A stretch of 48,602 nucleotides of DNA from Anaeroplasmataceae bacterium (GTDB lineage: Bacteria; Bacillota_I; Bacilli_A; Acholeplasmatales; JAEDCM01), in the NCBI GenBank assembly GCA_016294165.1, contig JAEDCM010000009.1:1-48602 (forward strand), given 5' to 3'. Position 1 is the stretch's first letter, and each line of letters begins with the position of its first letter. The notes under the pieces were generated by a model that was not told where the DNA came from, searched no databases, and saw only the letters and a list, made by a program, of their open reading frames with translations. Made by a program: the position numbers and the translations under genes. Below, piece by piece: positions 26,450-34,449 of the stretch.

Positions 26450-27773
26450 GATTATTGAGGTAACATGTGAATATTTAGGTACTGATGGTAAGGGATTATG
26501 CAAGTACAATAAATGTACTGTTTTTGTCCCTTTTTTGCTTAAGGGAGAAAGGGCTAAAGTTATTATTACGGATGTTAAGGGTAGTAATATTTATGCTAAT
26601 ATTAAAGAGATTCTTGAAAAATCGGAGAATAGATGTTCTGAAAGATGTTCAAGCTATTATCGTTGTGGTAGCTGTAATTTACGTCATTTGTCATATGATG
26701 AGGAACTGAAATTTAAACAAAACAATGTTTATTTGGCTTATAAAAATGAGGGTATAAAGGTTAAGGTTGAACCAGTTGTTAAAATGGATGATCCTAGTAA
26801 TTATAGGTATAAGGTTATTGCTTCATTTGGACTTAAGAAGAATGAGATTGTTTATGGATTATATGAAGAGGGAACTCATAATATCATTGGAAATAATGAT
26901 TGTCCTATTCAATCTCATGAGCTAAATGAAGTTTTAAAATCAATTAAAAAAATAATGATAAAGCTCCATATGGTGCCATTTAATGAATATAACAATCGTG
27001 GTTCATTAAGGCATATTTTATTAAGAATGGGGCGTAAAACTAATGAGATAATGGTGGTGTTTGTGACCGTTAGTGAGATGTTTCATGGTAGAAATGAATT
27101 AGTTAAAGAACTAATTAAAATTCATCCTAACATTAAAACAGTTGTGCAAAATATCAATCCTCGTAGGACAAGTGTTGTTTTAGGAGATAAGGAACGTGTG
27201 TTATATGGTGATGGATATATTTTTGATGATTTATTAGGAATTAAATTTAAGATTTCACCTAAATCATTTTTCCAAGTCAATCCAATTCAAACAGAGATTT
27301 TATATCAAGAGGCATTAAATTGTGCAGAATTATCTAAGAATGATATCGTTTTAGATGCTTATTGTGGGACAGGAACTATCTCTTTAGCCGTATCTAAAAA
27401 GGCTAAGATGGTTTATGGTGTAGAGATTGTCAAGGATGCCATCAGTGATGCGATTAGCAATGCTAAAGAGAATAACATTCGCAATGCTTTCTTTAAATGT
27501 GATGATGCCAAAAAATATATGCAAACCTTTAATAAAAAGATTGATTGTTTGATTGTTGATCCACCAAGAAAAGGTTGTGACAAGGAATTTATCAATGCAG
27601 TTTTAAAGCTTGAACCTAAGAAAATAGTATATGTAAGTTGTGATCCTTTTACACAAGCTAGAGATGTTAAGCTTCTTATGGGAAAGTATAATGTTAGATT
27701 AGTTAAACCAGTTGATATGTTTCCACGTACTGTTCATGTTGAAACAGTCGTTTTACTAGAGAAAAAAGGTTAA
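26436..27773 (+). CDS. rlmD: 23S rRNA (uracil-C5)-methyltransferase, RlmD/RlmCD type
   Basis: SAM-dependent 5-methyluridine methyltransferase of the TrmA/RumA group. It has an N-terminal TRAM RNA-binding domain (about 5-60). A [4Fe-4S] ligand set C71-x5-C77-x2-C80 plus C156 (DCPIQ) has the same spacing as RumA. The C-terminal Rossmann domain carries DAYCGTGTISLAV, VDPPRKGC and the nucleophile Cys in YVSCDPFTQARD. Starting at ATG 26436 gives 445 aa, with GGTGA 5 nt upstream. Whether it modifies U747, U1939 or both cannot be decided from sequence. Confidence 0.92.
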   Translation: MKKNEIIEVTCEYLGTDGKGLCKYNKCTVFVPFLLKGERAKVIITDVKGSNIYANIKEILEKSENRCSERCSSYYRCGSCNLRHLSYDEELKFKQNNVYLAYKNEGIKVKVEPVVKMDDPSNYRYKVIASFGLKKNEIVYGLYEEGTHNIIGNNDCPIQSHELNEVLKSIKKIMIKLHMVPFNEYNNRGSLRHILLRMGRKTNEIMVVFVTVSEMFHGRNELVKELIKIHPNIKTVVQNINPRRTSVVLGDKERVLYGDGYIFDDLLGIKFKISPKSFFQVNPIQTEILYQEALNCAELSKNDIVLDAYCGTGTISLAVSKKAKMVYGVEIVKDAISDAISNAKENNIRNAFFKCDDAKKYMQTFNKKIDCLIVDPPRKGCDKEFINAVLKLEPKKIVYVSCDPFTQARDVKLLMGKYNVRLVKPVDMFPRTVHVETVVLLEKKG

Positions 27774-27841
27774 AATAGGGCGAAAAACACAAGAAAAATC
27801 TCGTTTTTTGAACGAAAAATCTAAAATTTTATAAAAAACTT

Positions 27842-27875
27842 AAATGTTCATCATTAAATTTGTGAGCATTTTTTT
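27842..27875 (+). terminator. Terminator after the methyltransferase gene
   Basis: A 9-bp stem AAATGTTCA/TGAGCATTT (27842-27850, 27863-27871, one G-T pair) has a T-run. The 70 nt between the stop and this stem are A-rich with repeated CGAAAAA, and I see no gene in them. Confidence 0.65.
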
Positions 27876-28040
27876 AATGTTGAGTTAAAATACTCTATAA
27901 CTTTAGGAAACATAATTTAATACTTTTTTTCGAAAAATCGCAAAAAAAACTCATTATAATGTCTGGTTGGCCTATAATTTTTATCAAAAGATGTTATAAT
28001 TTTATTCGACAAATGTAGCTGTAGTAAGGAAGTAATTATT

Positions 28041-28428
28041 ATGAATGTGAAGTACAATGATAATGATATTAAAAGCATCTTGGGCTAGATTTTGTCATGT
28101 TTGTGGATGGAAATACAATGTTGAACAAATTGAAAATCCAGCATTAAAAAACTCGGATGGGTACGATATCACTGAATTAAAAAATGGTTTTTTAGATTTA
28201 AGAAAACAAAATAAAAAGTATAATTATTTGTTGTCGATTGCCCCTAAGGCTGAAAAGCATAAATGTCCAGTTTGTGGTAAACATATATTTAAAGATATAG
28301 ATGATCATGATATTTGTCCCTTCTGTCATTGGGAGAATGATTCATATGGAGAATTAAACCCAGATAGTGATGGTGGTGCTAATATATCATTAAATGAAGC
28401 AAAACGCATATGGAATTTAAATAATTAA
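28041..28428 (+). pseudogene. Damaged gene for a cysteine-rich CPCC-domain protein
   Basis: The only start with a good ribosome site (AAGGAAG, then ATG at 28041) runs into TAG after 15 codons (28086-28088). The conserved part lies in another frame from about 28057 to 28428. It has a CPCC-type zinc-ribbon domain at the end: KCPVCGKHIF, ICPFCHWENDS, then GGANISLNEAKRIW. Before it is half of a second copy (RFCHVCGWKYNVEQ, then DITELKNGFLD) that lacks its own first CxxC. A frameshift near 28057-28090 and loss of the front of the first domain fit best. A short functional protein starting at 28057 is possible but has no ribosome site. CPCC proteins are small and of unknown function. Confidence 0.65.
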
Positions 28429-29067
28429 ACACGAAAATGAAGATAAAAATGATGATATGTCTACTTTTAAAAACGAAAATAAATAAAAATTATTTTTGTG
28501 TCCACTTTTCTTGACAAGTACACAAAGAATTTATTTGGTTGGAAAAATGCAAGATATGTTTAAATAACGGGTTGGAAAAATGCATCCCTATTTACATGAT
28601 AATGTTTTTTGAAAAGAAGATTGCAGAAAGTAATATGATTGATTTTGATTTCACTACTTTAAAACAAACTAATATTAACAGTTAAATTTGAGTTTAATGA
28701 GTGATTTAATATATAAGAGAAGAATTGTCAAATTTTATATCATGTTGTTAATCATAGTGTATCTATTTTTATAGAAAAATTCTTTCAAAAGAGCAATCTA
28801 ACAATGCCTATAGAATTTGATGTTGCTACTTTTAATATGAATGTCAGATTCTACTTTTTAGAGTCTATTTTTGATTGTAAATATACATTTTTTTGTAATA
28901 CACCCTAAATACACCCCTAAATATTCTTTTAAGATATTGTTTTTTAATTTTTTATTTAATATTATTATATGCAGGAGTTATGTTGTACTCATAACTTTAA
29001 ATATTATTTAAAAAAAAGAAAAGGGAGATTATAATCTTAAGTACAATTTGATTATATTGTGAACATT
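28429..29067 (+). other. Gene-poor decayed region
   Basis: About 640 nt without a convincing gene. It holds an imperfect inverted repeat TTTGTGT/ACACAAA (28495-28501, 28520-28526, with inner ACTT/AAGT), a 15-bp direct repeat, and short stop-interrupted fragments such as MIDFDFTTL (near 28637-28663) and EFDVATFNM further on. These fragments faintly resemble the phrase pattern of transposase or IstB-type proteins, so a decayed insertion sequence is possible but unproven. A weak promoter for the lipoprotein gene may lie near the right end. Confidence 0.4.
28537..28584 (+). repeat. 15-bp direct repeat, two copies 33 bp apart
   Basis: GGTTGGAAAAATGCA occurs at 28537-28551 and again at 28570-28584. 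The 33-bp period equals 11 codons. Confidence 0.8.
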
Positions 29068-30975
29068 ATGAAAAGGAAAATGATATTAAGTTTTGCAATC
29101 ATGGCATTTTTATTTGTTGGATTAGCATTATCTGGTTGTGGTTCTAGCAAGAAATCACATAAGTATAGTGATGTTTGGTCTTCAGATGCTGAAAAACACT
29201 GGCATGCATGTGAGGATAAGAACTGTACTAAAAAAACTGATGTTGCTGAACACACTCCAAGTGATTGGATTGTAGATGTTGAAGCAACTTATGGTGCTAA
29301 AGGGCATAGTCATATAGAATGTACTGTTTGTGGATATGTTCTTGATAATAAAGATTTTGATGAACTTCCAGCTAAAGATGTTACTATTACTTATGATGGC
29401 AGTCCTTTATCAAAAACTTATGATGGTACAGCTTTGGAATTTAATATTTCTGATGTAACTGTTTCAAATGGTGCAACTCCTACTTTAGAATGGTATAAAG
29501 TTGAGGGAGAAACTAAAACAAAGATTGATAATGCACCTATTGATGCTGGTACATATTCATTATTAATTAAGACTTCTGCAGATGCTGAATGGAAAGAAGG
29601 AACTCTATCAATTGATGCTCTTATCAGCAAAAAAGTTGGGAATGTCAATGTTACAAAGGATTTAAATAAAGTATATGATGGACAAGCTGTCGTATTAAGC
29701 AATTCTGACATTGAAGGAAATAGTGATGATCCAAATTATACAATTACTTGGTATGCTTCATCGACTGTTGATCCTAATTATATTCTTACAGAAGCTCCAA
29801 AGAATGCAGGAGTTTATACTGCGATGGTTGAAATGACTGAAACAACTAATTATAGTGGAGCTTCAACAACTGTTAAATTTGAAATTAGTAAACGTACATT
29901 GAATTATGCTCCTGTATTCCAATATGGAGATCCAACTTTTAATATTACTATGCGTCATCAGATTTCAAATTCTTACTCTGCTATTGATGGAAATTCTAAA
30001 TCAACAAATATAGTAGATGGAGATTATGTTTTAATTCTTATTAAATTTAATGATGCTAATGTTGGTTCAGAATTAATTAATTTTGAAATTGATGAGGCTT
30101 ATAGTAGTAGTGATAATAGAACAGATTATTTAAATTATGTATTAGATACAGAGGTTAAACCAGCAATTGTTCCAAAGAAATTATCTAATTTAGAATTAAC
30201 AACAGTATATGATGGTACAGCAGGAAGAACTGAGTTTGTTCTTACAGAGTCTGATGGAATTGTAAACGGTGAAAACGTAAAGGTTAATATCACTGGAAGT
30301 AAAAAATGGAATGGTTTAAGTGAATTAAAACTAACATTATCTGATGGTACTGGTGATGAAGTCATTTCTTTTGTTGAAGCAGGAGATTATACAAATTATC
30401 AATTAGTAGAAAAAAATGGTTGTGTCGGAAAGATTACAATAGCACCAAAGGCTTTAACAAATCTAAAATTACAAACGTATAATAATAATACAGCAGGAAG
30501 AACTAATTTTGCTTTAAGTACTGCTGATGGAATCATAGAAGGTGACAAAGTACTTGTTAATATTACAGGTACTAACTCTCAAGATTGGTGGGAAGGAGAA
30601 GTGTTTGATTTAGTATTATCTAATGCAGATTCTTACCCAAAGGAGACAATAAGTTTAGTTGAGAATGATTATTCATCAAATTATATCTTAGTTGAGACAG
30701 ATGAACTTGTTGGAACTATCGAAATTTTACCTTCAGTTACTATTAGTAATGTCACTTTCAAGGCTTCTGAAGGATCTAGCTTTACAAAAGGAACTTTAAC
30801 TATTTGGGAATTTAAGATTACTGATAAAATGGGACTTGAAGCCGGTGATTCAGCCACTATTGTAATCACGGTACATACTGGAAGTGGTAAGATTGAATTA
30901 TCAGATAATAATACTTCATTCACAAATAAAAAATATATCATTGGTAGTGGATGTTATATTGATTTAGATAATTAA
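29068..30975 (+). CDS. Surface lipoprotein with HWH cysteine module and MBG/YDG-type repeats
   Basis: 635-aa exported lipoprotein. A signal peptide ends in lipobox LSGC (Cys24 would be lipidated). Next comes a His/Cys module of about 65 residues (EKHWHACEDKNC, then HSHIECTVCGYVL), a common unit of host-associated Firmicutes surface proteins. At least four bacterial Ig-like repeats of MBG/YDG type follow, marked by KTYDGTAL, KVYDGQAV, TVYDGTAG and a degenerate YNNNTAG; they lie at about 105-190, 193-275, 370-455 and 460-560. A final beta-rich domain follows. There is no LPXTG or SLH anchor; the lipid is the anchor. ATG 29068 is chosen over GTG 29059 because it starts the basic n-region; neither has a good ribosome site. 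Likely adhesive or structural; ligand unknown. Confidence 0.8.
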   Translation: MKRKMILSFAIMAFLFVGLALSGCGSSKKSHKYSDVWSSDAEKHWHACEDKNCTKKTDVAEHTPSDWIVDVEATYGAKGHSHIECTVCGYVLDNKDFDELPAKDVTITYDGSPLSKTYDGTALEFNISDVTVSNGATPTLEWYKVEGETKTKIDNAPIDAGTYSLLIKTSADAEWKEGTLSIDALISKKVGNVNVTKDLNKVYDGQAVVLSNSDIEGNSDDPNYTITWYASSTVDPNYILTEAPKNAGVYTAMVEMTETTNYSGASTTVKFEISKRTLNYAPVFQYGDPTFNITMRHQISNSYSAIDGNSKSTNIVDGDYVLILIKFNDANVGSELINFEIDEAYSSSDNRTDYLNYVLDTEVKPAIVPKKLSNLELTTVYDGTAGRTEFVLTESDGIVNGENVKVNITGSKKWNGLSELKLTLSDGTGDEVISFVEAGDYTNYQLVEKNGCVGKITIAPKALTNLKLQTYNNNTAGRTNFALSTADGIIEGDKVLVNITGTNSQDWWEGEVFDLVLSNADSYPKETISLVENDYSSNYILVETDELVGTIEILPSVTISNVTFKASEGSSFTKGTLTIWEFKITDKMGLEAGDSATIVITVHTGSGKIELSDNNTSFTNKKYIIGSGCYIDLDN

Positions 30976-31034
30976 AAACAAGCATTAATGAAACAATTCT
31001 TTATATTGTTTAAATGATAAAAGGTTTATAATGT

Positions 31035-31063
31035 TTTTAAGGGGGACATACTCCCCCTTAAAA
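31035..31063 (+). terminator. GC-rich hairpin after the lipoprotein gene
   Basis: A perfect 12-bp stem TTTTAAGGGGGA/TCCCCCTTAAAA (31035-31046, 31052-31063) has a 5-nt loop and only a short T stretch after it. It stands out in this AT-rich region. It is probably the terminator of the gene ending at 30975 and can act on both strands. Confidence 0.65.
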
Positions 31064-31184
31064 TTTCATTTGTAAAAACATACTGATTTTAAACATAAAT
31101 AATTATAATGAATGACAAAATATCTATATTTTTGATTTAATTGTTATAAGTTATAGTATTAATAAATAATTAAAGGGTGATTTT

Positions 31185-32300
31185 ATGAAAAAATTATTTT
31201 TTTGTTTTATGCTTTTATTTTTATTAACATCATGTGATTTTGATTCAAATGCTGGTAATGATAATCAAAGCGGAAATACTAATGAATCAATTAAGGATGG
31301 TGTTATTCCTCTTTATTCTCAAGATACAATTAAAAATAATATTGCATCTTATAATCATAGCTTAAAAATTACATTAAATGATGGAATCGATACTTATGAA
31401 GTTAAGTTTGATAACGAAACTAATGCTGGGATTGCTATAAAACAAGAATATACTGCAGATAATGAAAAGGTTGGTGAACCAGTAGAATACTTTTTTCTTA
31501 GAGATAAGGATAATGATTGTTTGATTTTTGGCTCATCAGAAGAATTTAATGAATATTCATTCCATAAAGATAGTAATTATGATTTATTCTATATTAGATT
31601 ATTGTTTGATCTTTCAAATAATTTAAAAGAAGGAGCTCTATATGATTCTAAAACTGAAATTACATATGCAGGTAGAAAAGCTACAAAGTATGTAATTTCA
31701 AATAATGAATATGTAATTACTTCTTGTAAAAATTGTTGTCTTATTTTAGATAATGAAACAGGTGCAGTTTTATCATTAACATATGATTATTTTAATTTTT
31801 ATGAATCAACTGCGTTTACTCCAAATGATCAAAAAGCTAAAAATGATGTCATAGCTAAGAAAAATACTATTCCATTTGAATATTTTGATACTAGAGTATT
31901 AGAACTTGTAAACCTTGAAAACATTACTTTCCCAGAGGGAGATCTAGCTGGAGCAGGAATCGATTTTAAAGATTTTTCAAGTAGCGAAATTTCAAATTTT
32001 ACGGCTTACCGTGTGGCATATGATTATTATGGTGTAGAAGACACTTCATTTATTAAAGAATTATGTAAATATGTATATGATCAAGGTATTAAATATGATT
32101 TAGAGGGTGGAGCACACGAATTCGAGGAGCTATATTCAGAAAAAAGTTTAGATTATTATGGTACTGGAATGTATATAAATAGAATTAATGCATGTATAAT
32201 TATAGATGGTGTAACTTATAATATTATTTTACAAGGACAAAGTAAATGGAGTGAACCACACTTTTGGCATGTTGTTTTAAATATCTATGTAAGAGAATAA
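31185..32300 (+). CDS. Hypothetical lipoprotein
   Basis: 371-aa protein with a short signal peptide and lipobox LTSC (Cys17), then a Asn/Gly/Ser-rich linker (18-35) and a soluble domain without any motif I recognise. The domain has beta-strand-like stretches with many Tyr and Asp. The middle part (KAEITYAGRKATKYVIS-like text near residues 155-175) resembles the outer-lipoprotein sorting fold used by LolA-like or DUF-type lipoproteins, but this is weak. AAAGGGTG lies 7 nt before the ATG. It is flanked by a hairpin and a terminator, so it is probably transcribed alone. Function unknown. Confidence 0.75.
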   Translation: MKKLFFCFMLLFLLTSCDFDSNAGNDNQSGNTNESIKDGVIPLYSQDTIKNNIASYNHSLKITLNDGIDTYEVKFDNETNAGIAIKQEYTADNEKVGEPVEYFFLRDKDNDCLIFGSSEEFNEYSFHKDSNYDLFYIRLLFDLSNNLKEGALYDSKTEITYAGRKATKYVISNNEYVITSCKNCCLILDNETGAVLSLTYDYFNFYESTAFTPNDQKAKNDVIAKKNTIPFEYFDTRVLELVNLENITFPEGDLAGAGIDFKDFSSSEISNFTAYRVAYDYYGVEDTSFIKELCKYVYDQGIKYDLEGGAHEFEELYSEKSLDYYGTGMYINRINACIIIDGVTYNIILQGQSKWSEPHFWHVVLNIYVRE

Positions 32301-32352
32301 AATTTTTGATTTTTTCTAACCAATAATGATGAAAAAATAATATTGTTTAAGT

Positions 32353-32384
32353 AAAAATATAGGATATTATAATCCTATATTTTT
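32353..32384 (+). terminator. Terminator after the hypothetical lipoprotein
   Basis: A 13-bp A/T-flanked stem (32353-32365, 32372-32384) with core ATAGGAT/ATCCTAT and a 6-nt loop ends in a T-run. Confidence 0.8.
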
Positions 32385-32506
32385 TATATTTATTCATAAT
32401 TCTTTGTCGATTATGTTTTAACCTATTTAAACTTTATTAAATCTATTTTTTGTAGTATATTATAAATAGAAGATTATTTATGTAAAGTAATAAAATGGTG
32501 GTAATG

Positions 32507-33694
32507 ATGGATATAAAAAAAATATATAATGATGTAATTAATAAAATTCATTCTGAGCATATTAAATGTATAAATAAGATGGATAATCCATTATTCTTAA
32601 TTTCTACTGCCTATCCTGGTGTGTGGCTTGAGCATGTGTATGATTCACTTATGTATGCAAAGCTGTTTAATGACAATAGTATAGCGGTTGAAACGATAAA
32701 TGCCTTTATTGATTTACAAAAGAAAGATGGACAATATCCGTATTCAATTAAAACTAATAATATGGTAGGGTATTTTCAAATTCAAGAGTGTGTATCATTT
32801 GCAAAATTAGCATACATGGTTTACGAAATGGTATTAGACGATAATTTATTAGTTAAAATATATGAATCCTCAAAGAAATGGGTAGACTTTTTATATAAAA
32901 ATAGGATGACTCTTAATAAAGGATTAGTTGAAATGTTTGTTGGATATGATACAGGACATGACAATAGCGCTAGATTAGATGGCATGAAATATAAGAGTAA
33001 TTATGAAATTGGTGGAGTTAAACAAAACGCGAAGATGTTGCCAGATTGTGATGTAGCACCGATTATTGCGGTAGATATGAACTGCAATTTATATGGGACT
33101 CTTAAAACAATCGAAAAAATGGCTCAAAAGCTAAACAAAAAAGAAGATAAAGAAAAGTATTGTCGAATGGCAAAAAATTTGAAGGAAAATCTATTTAAGG
33201 AATGTTTTAATGATGAGGATACTTTCTTTTATGATGTTGACAAATATGGTAATAAAAGAAAGTATCTATCATCGACAATCTTCCATTTATTTTTAGAAGA
33301 AGTTTTAGATAAGAATGAGGATAAAGAATTAATTGAGCGAATATACAACCTTCACATTAATAATAAAAATGAATTTATGACACCTTATCCTTTTCCAGCA
33401 ATGGCTATTTGTGATAAGTCGTGGAAATCGCATAAAATGGCTAATTCTTGGGGATATTACTCACAAGCATTAATTGCCTTAAGGTGCAATTTATGGATGG
33501 ATGAATATGGATATAGTGATGATTATAATCACTTGTTAAGCAAGTGGGTTGAAGGATTAGTTAAAAATTATGAAACTAATCCAATGTCTCAGGAATTAGA
33601 CCCAATCACAGGTGTTGCCTCCAGTGCATCGCCTTGGTATTCAACTTCAATGTTATTATTTATTTATGCTGTAAGAAGATTAAAATTAATATAA
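32507..33694 (+). CDS. Glycoside hydrolase with (alpha/alpha)6 barrel, GH63/GH37-like
   Basis: About 396-aa soluble protein without signal peptide, so cytoplasmic. Stretches such as YPGVWLEHVYDSLMYAKLF, DGQYPYSI, EMFVGYDTGHDNSARLDG, MANSWGYYSQALIAL and DPITGVASSASPWYSTSMLL follow the pattern of trehalase-like and GH63 (YgjK, mannosylglycerate hydrolase) barrels. The Asp in DTGHDNS is a candidate general acid, by analogy with the family. Starts at 32495, 32504 and 32507 are all in frame; GGTGG at 32497-32501 favours 32507. Substrate not predictable. There are no transporter or other sugar genes beside it. Confidence 0.65.
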   Translation: MDIKKIYNDVINKIHSEHIKCINKMDNPLFLISTAYPGVWLEHVYDSLMYAKLFNDNSIAVETINAFIDLQKKDGQYPYSIKTNNMVGYFQIQECVSFAKLAYMVYEMVLDDNLLVKIYESSKKWVDFLYKNRMTLNKGLVEMFVGYDTGHDNSARLDGMKYKSNYEIGGVKQNAKMLPDCDVAPIIAVDMNCNLYGTLKTIEKMAQKLNKKEDKEKYCRMAKNLKENLFKECFNDEDTFFYDVDKYGNKRKYLSSTIFHLFLEEVLDKNEDKELIERIYNLHINNKNEFMTPYPFPAMAICDKSWKSHKMANSWGYYSQALIALRCNLWMDEYGYSDDYNHLLSKWVEGLVKNYETNPMSQELDPITGVASSASPWYSTSMLLFIYAVRRLKLI

Positions 33695-33736
33695 AAAAAT
33701 AGACCATTTTAAAATAGAATCTTTAGAGGTAGGGCT

Positions 33737-34030
33737 ATGAAAGAGAAAGTTTATAATTATTTAAAAAAAATTCCTAAAGGGAAGGTTGTGACCTATGGCC
33801 AAATAGCGTAATACCTAGGCAATAAAAATCTAGCCAGGATTGTTGGAAATATCCTTCATAAAAATCCCAATGAAGATGAGTATCCATGTTATAAAGTTGT
33901 AAATGCTAAAGGTAAACTTTCAAAAAACTTTGCATTTGGTGGAGTTGAAGGACAAAAGAAAAAACTAGAAGATGATGGAATTGTTGTCGAGGATTACAAA
34001 GTGGATTTAAGTATTTATAAAATGCCATAA
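33737..34030 (+). pseudogene. MGMT/alkyltransferase-like protein broken by one stop codon
   Basis: A 98-codon frame from ATG 33737, with ribosome site AGAGGTAGGG just upstream, encodes an O6-alkylguanine transferase-like domain: KIPKGKVVTYGQIA at 11-24, then YLGNKNLARIVGNIL, PCYKVVNAKGKLS and a C-terminal EGQKKKLEDDGI. Codon 25 (33809-33811) is TAA. The family usually has Lys, Glu or another polar residue there, so a single AAA or GAA to TAA change explains it. Everything downstream is in frame and conserved, so decay is recent, or the stop is an assembly error. The active Cys is present; His of PCHRV is Tyr, as in many clostridial members. Confidence 0.85.
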
Positions 34031-34107
34031 AAATAATAATTATTTCATTGTAAATTAAATATAATTTAAAATTTGTAATATGTAATACGTTTTCTTAATT
34101 TTTTTGG

Positions 34108-34136
34108 TTTACGAAGTGTTTATTTTATGATATATT
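34108..34136 (+). promoter_or_regulatory. Promoter of the purine operon
   Basis: TTTACG (34108-34113), a 17-nt spacer and TATATT (34131-34136). Transcription would start about 34143, a few bases before the riboswitch. Confidence 0.6.
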
Positions 34137-34146
34137 TATTATGTAG

Positions 34147-34223
34147 TTTTTTTGGTATATCAGCTTTAATATGGAAAGCAAGTCTCTACCCTGAAACCTT
34201 AAATTACAGGACTACCAAAAAAA
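34147..34223 (+). promoter_or_regulatory. Guanine riboswitch aptamer
   Basis: The purine aptamer layout is complete. P1 is TTTTTTTGGTA/TACCAAAAAAA (34147-34157, 34213-34223). P2 is GCTTT/AAAGC with loop AATATGG. The joining strand AGTCTCTACC follows, then P3 CCTG/CAGG with loop text CCTTAAAT. After P3 comes GGAC, and C34212 is the specificity base. C there indicates guanine; U would indicate adenine. Loop sequences ATATGG and TTAAAT match the kissing loops of the family. Guanine binding should stabilise P1 and favour termination downstream, lowering purC-purF-purB-guaA. Confidence 0.9.
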
Positions 34224-34293
34224 TATCATAGGGACTTACTTGGATCGGAGTTTATTATGAGCTTAAGAATGATGCAAGTTAATAATACGAAAA

Positions 34294-34320
34294 AGCCATT
34301 TTCTTTTAATGGTTGTTTTG
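34294..34320 (+). terminator. Weak hairpin in the purine leader
   Basis: A 7-bp stem AGCCATT/AATGGTT (34294-34300, 34308-34314, one G-T pair) is followed by GTTTTG. It may be an extra terminator or part of an antiterminator between the aptamer and the main terminator. Confidence 0.4.
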
Positions 34321-34329
34321 TTACACAAT

Positions 34330-34370
34330 AAATACAGCTTACATCTAATGTATGAGCTGTATTTTTGTTT
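34330..34370 (+). terminator. Riboswitch expression-platform terminator
   Basis: A long stem AAATACAGCT/AGCTGTATTT (34330-34339, 34355-34364) is topped by ACAT/ATGT, with T-run 34362-34370. It lies 106 nt after the aptamer and 80 nt before purC. It has no upstream gene of its own, so it is the likely control point. Confidence 0.8.
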
Positions 34371-34449
34371 TAATGAAATTAAATCGTATTCCATTATTAC
34401 TGTAGAACTAAAAAAATTTTGAAAGTAGAATTAGAAGGAAGGTAAAAAT

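Noticed and set aside
27774..28040. CRISPR-like repeats around CGAAAAA
   Set aside because: The repeats are short, unevenly spaced and A-rich. There are no spacers of equal length and no cas genes.
33809..33811. TAA in the MGMT-like gene as a recoded sense codon
   Set aside because: TAA ends many intact genes in the window (ddh, clpB, guaA, purA), and there is no recoding signal. A mutation is simpler.
34031..34146. tRNA or other structured RNA just before the purine riboswitch
   Set aside because: The stretch is AT-rich with no cloverleaf or CCA end. Only a promoter is visible.
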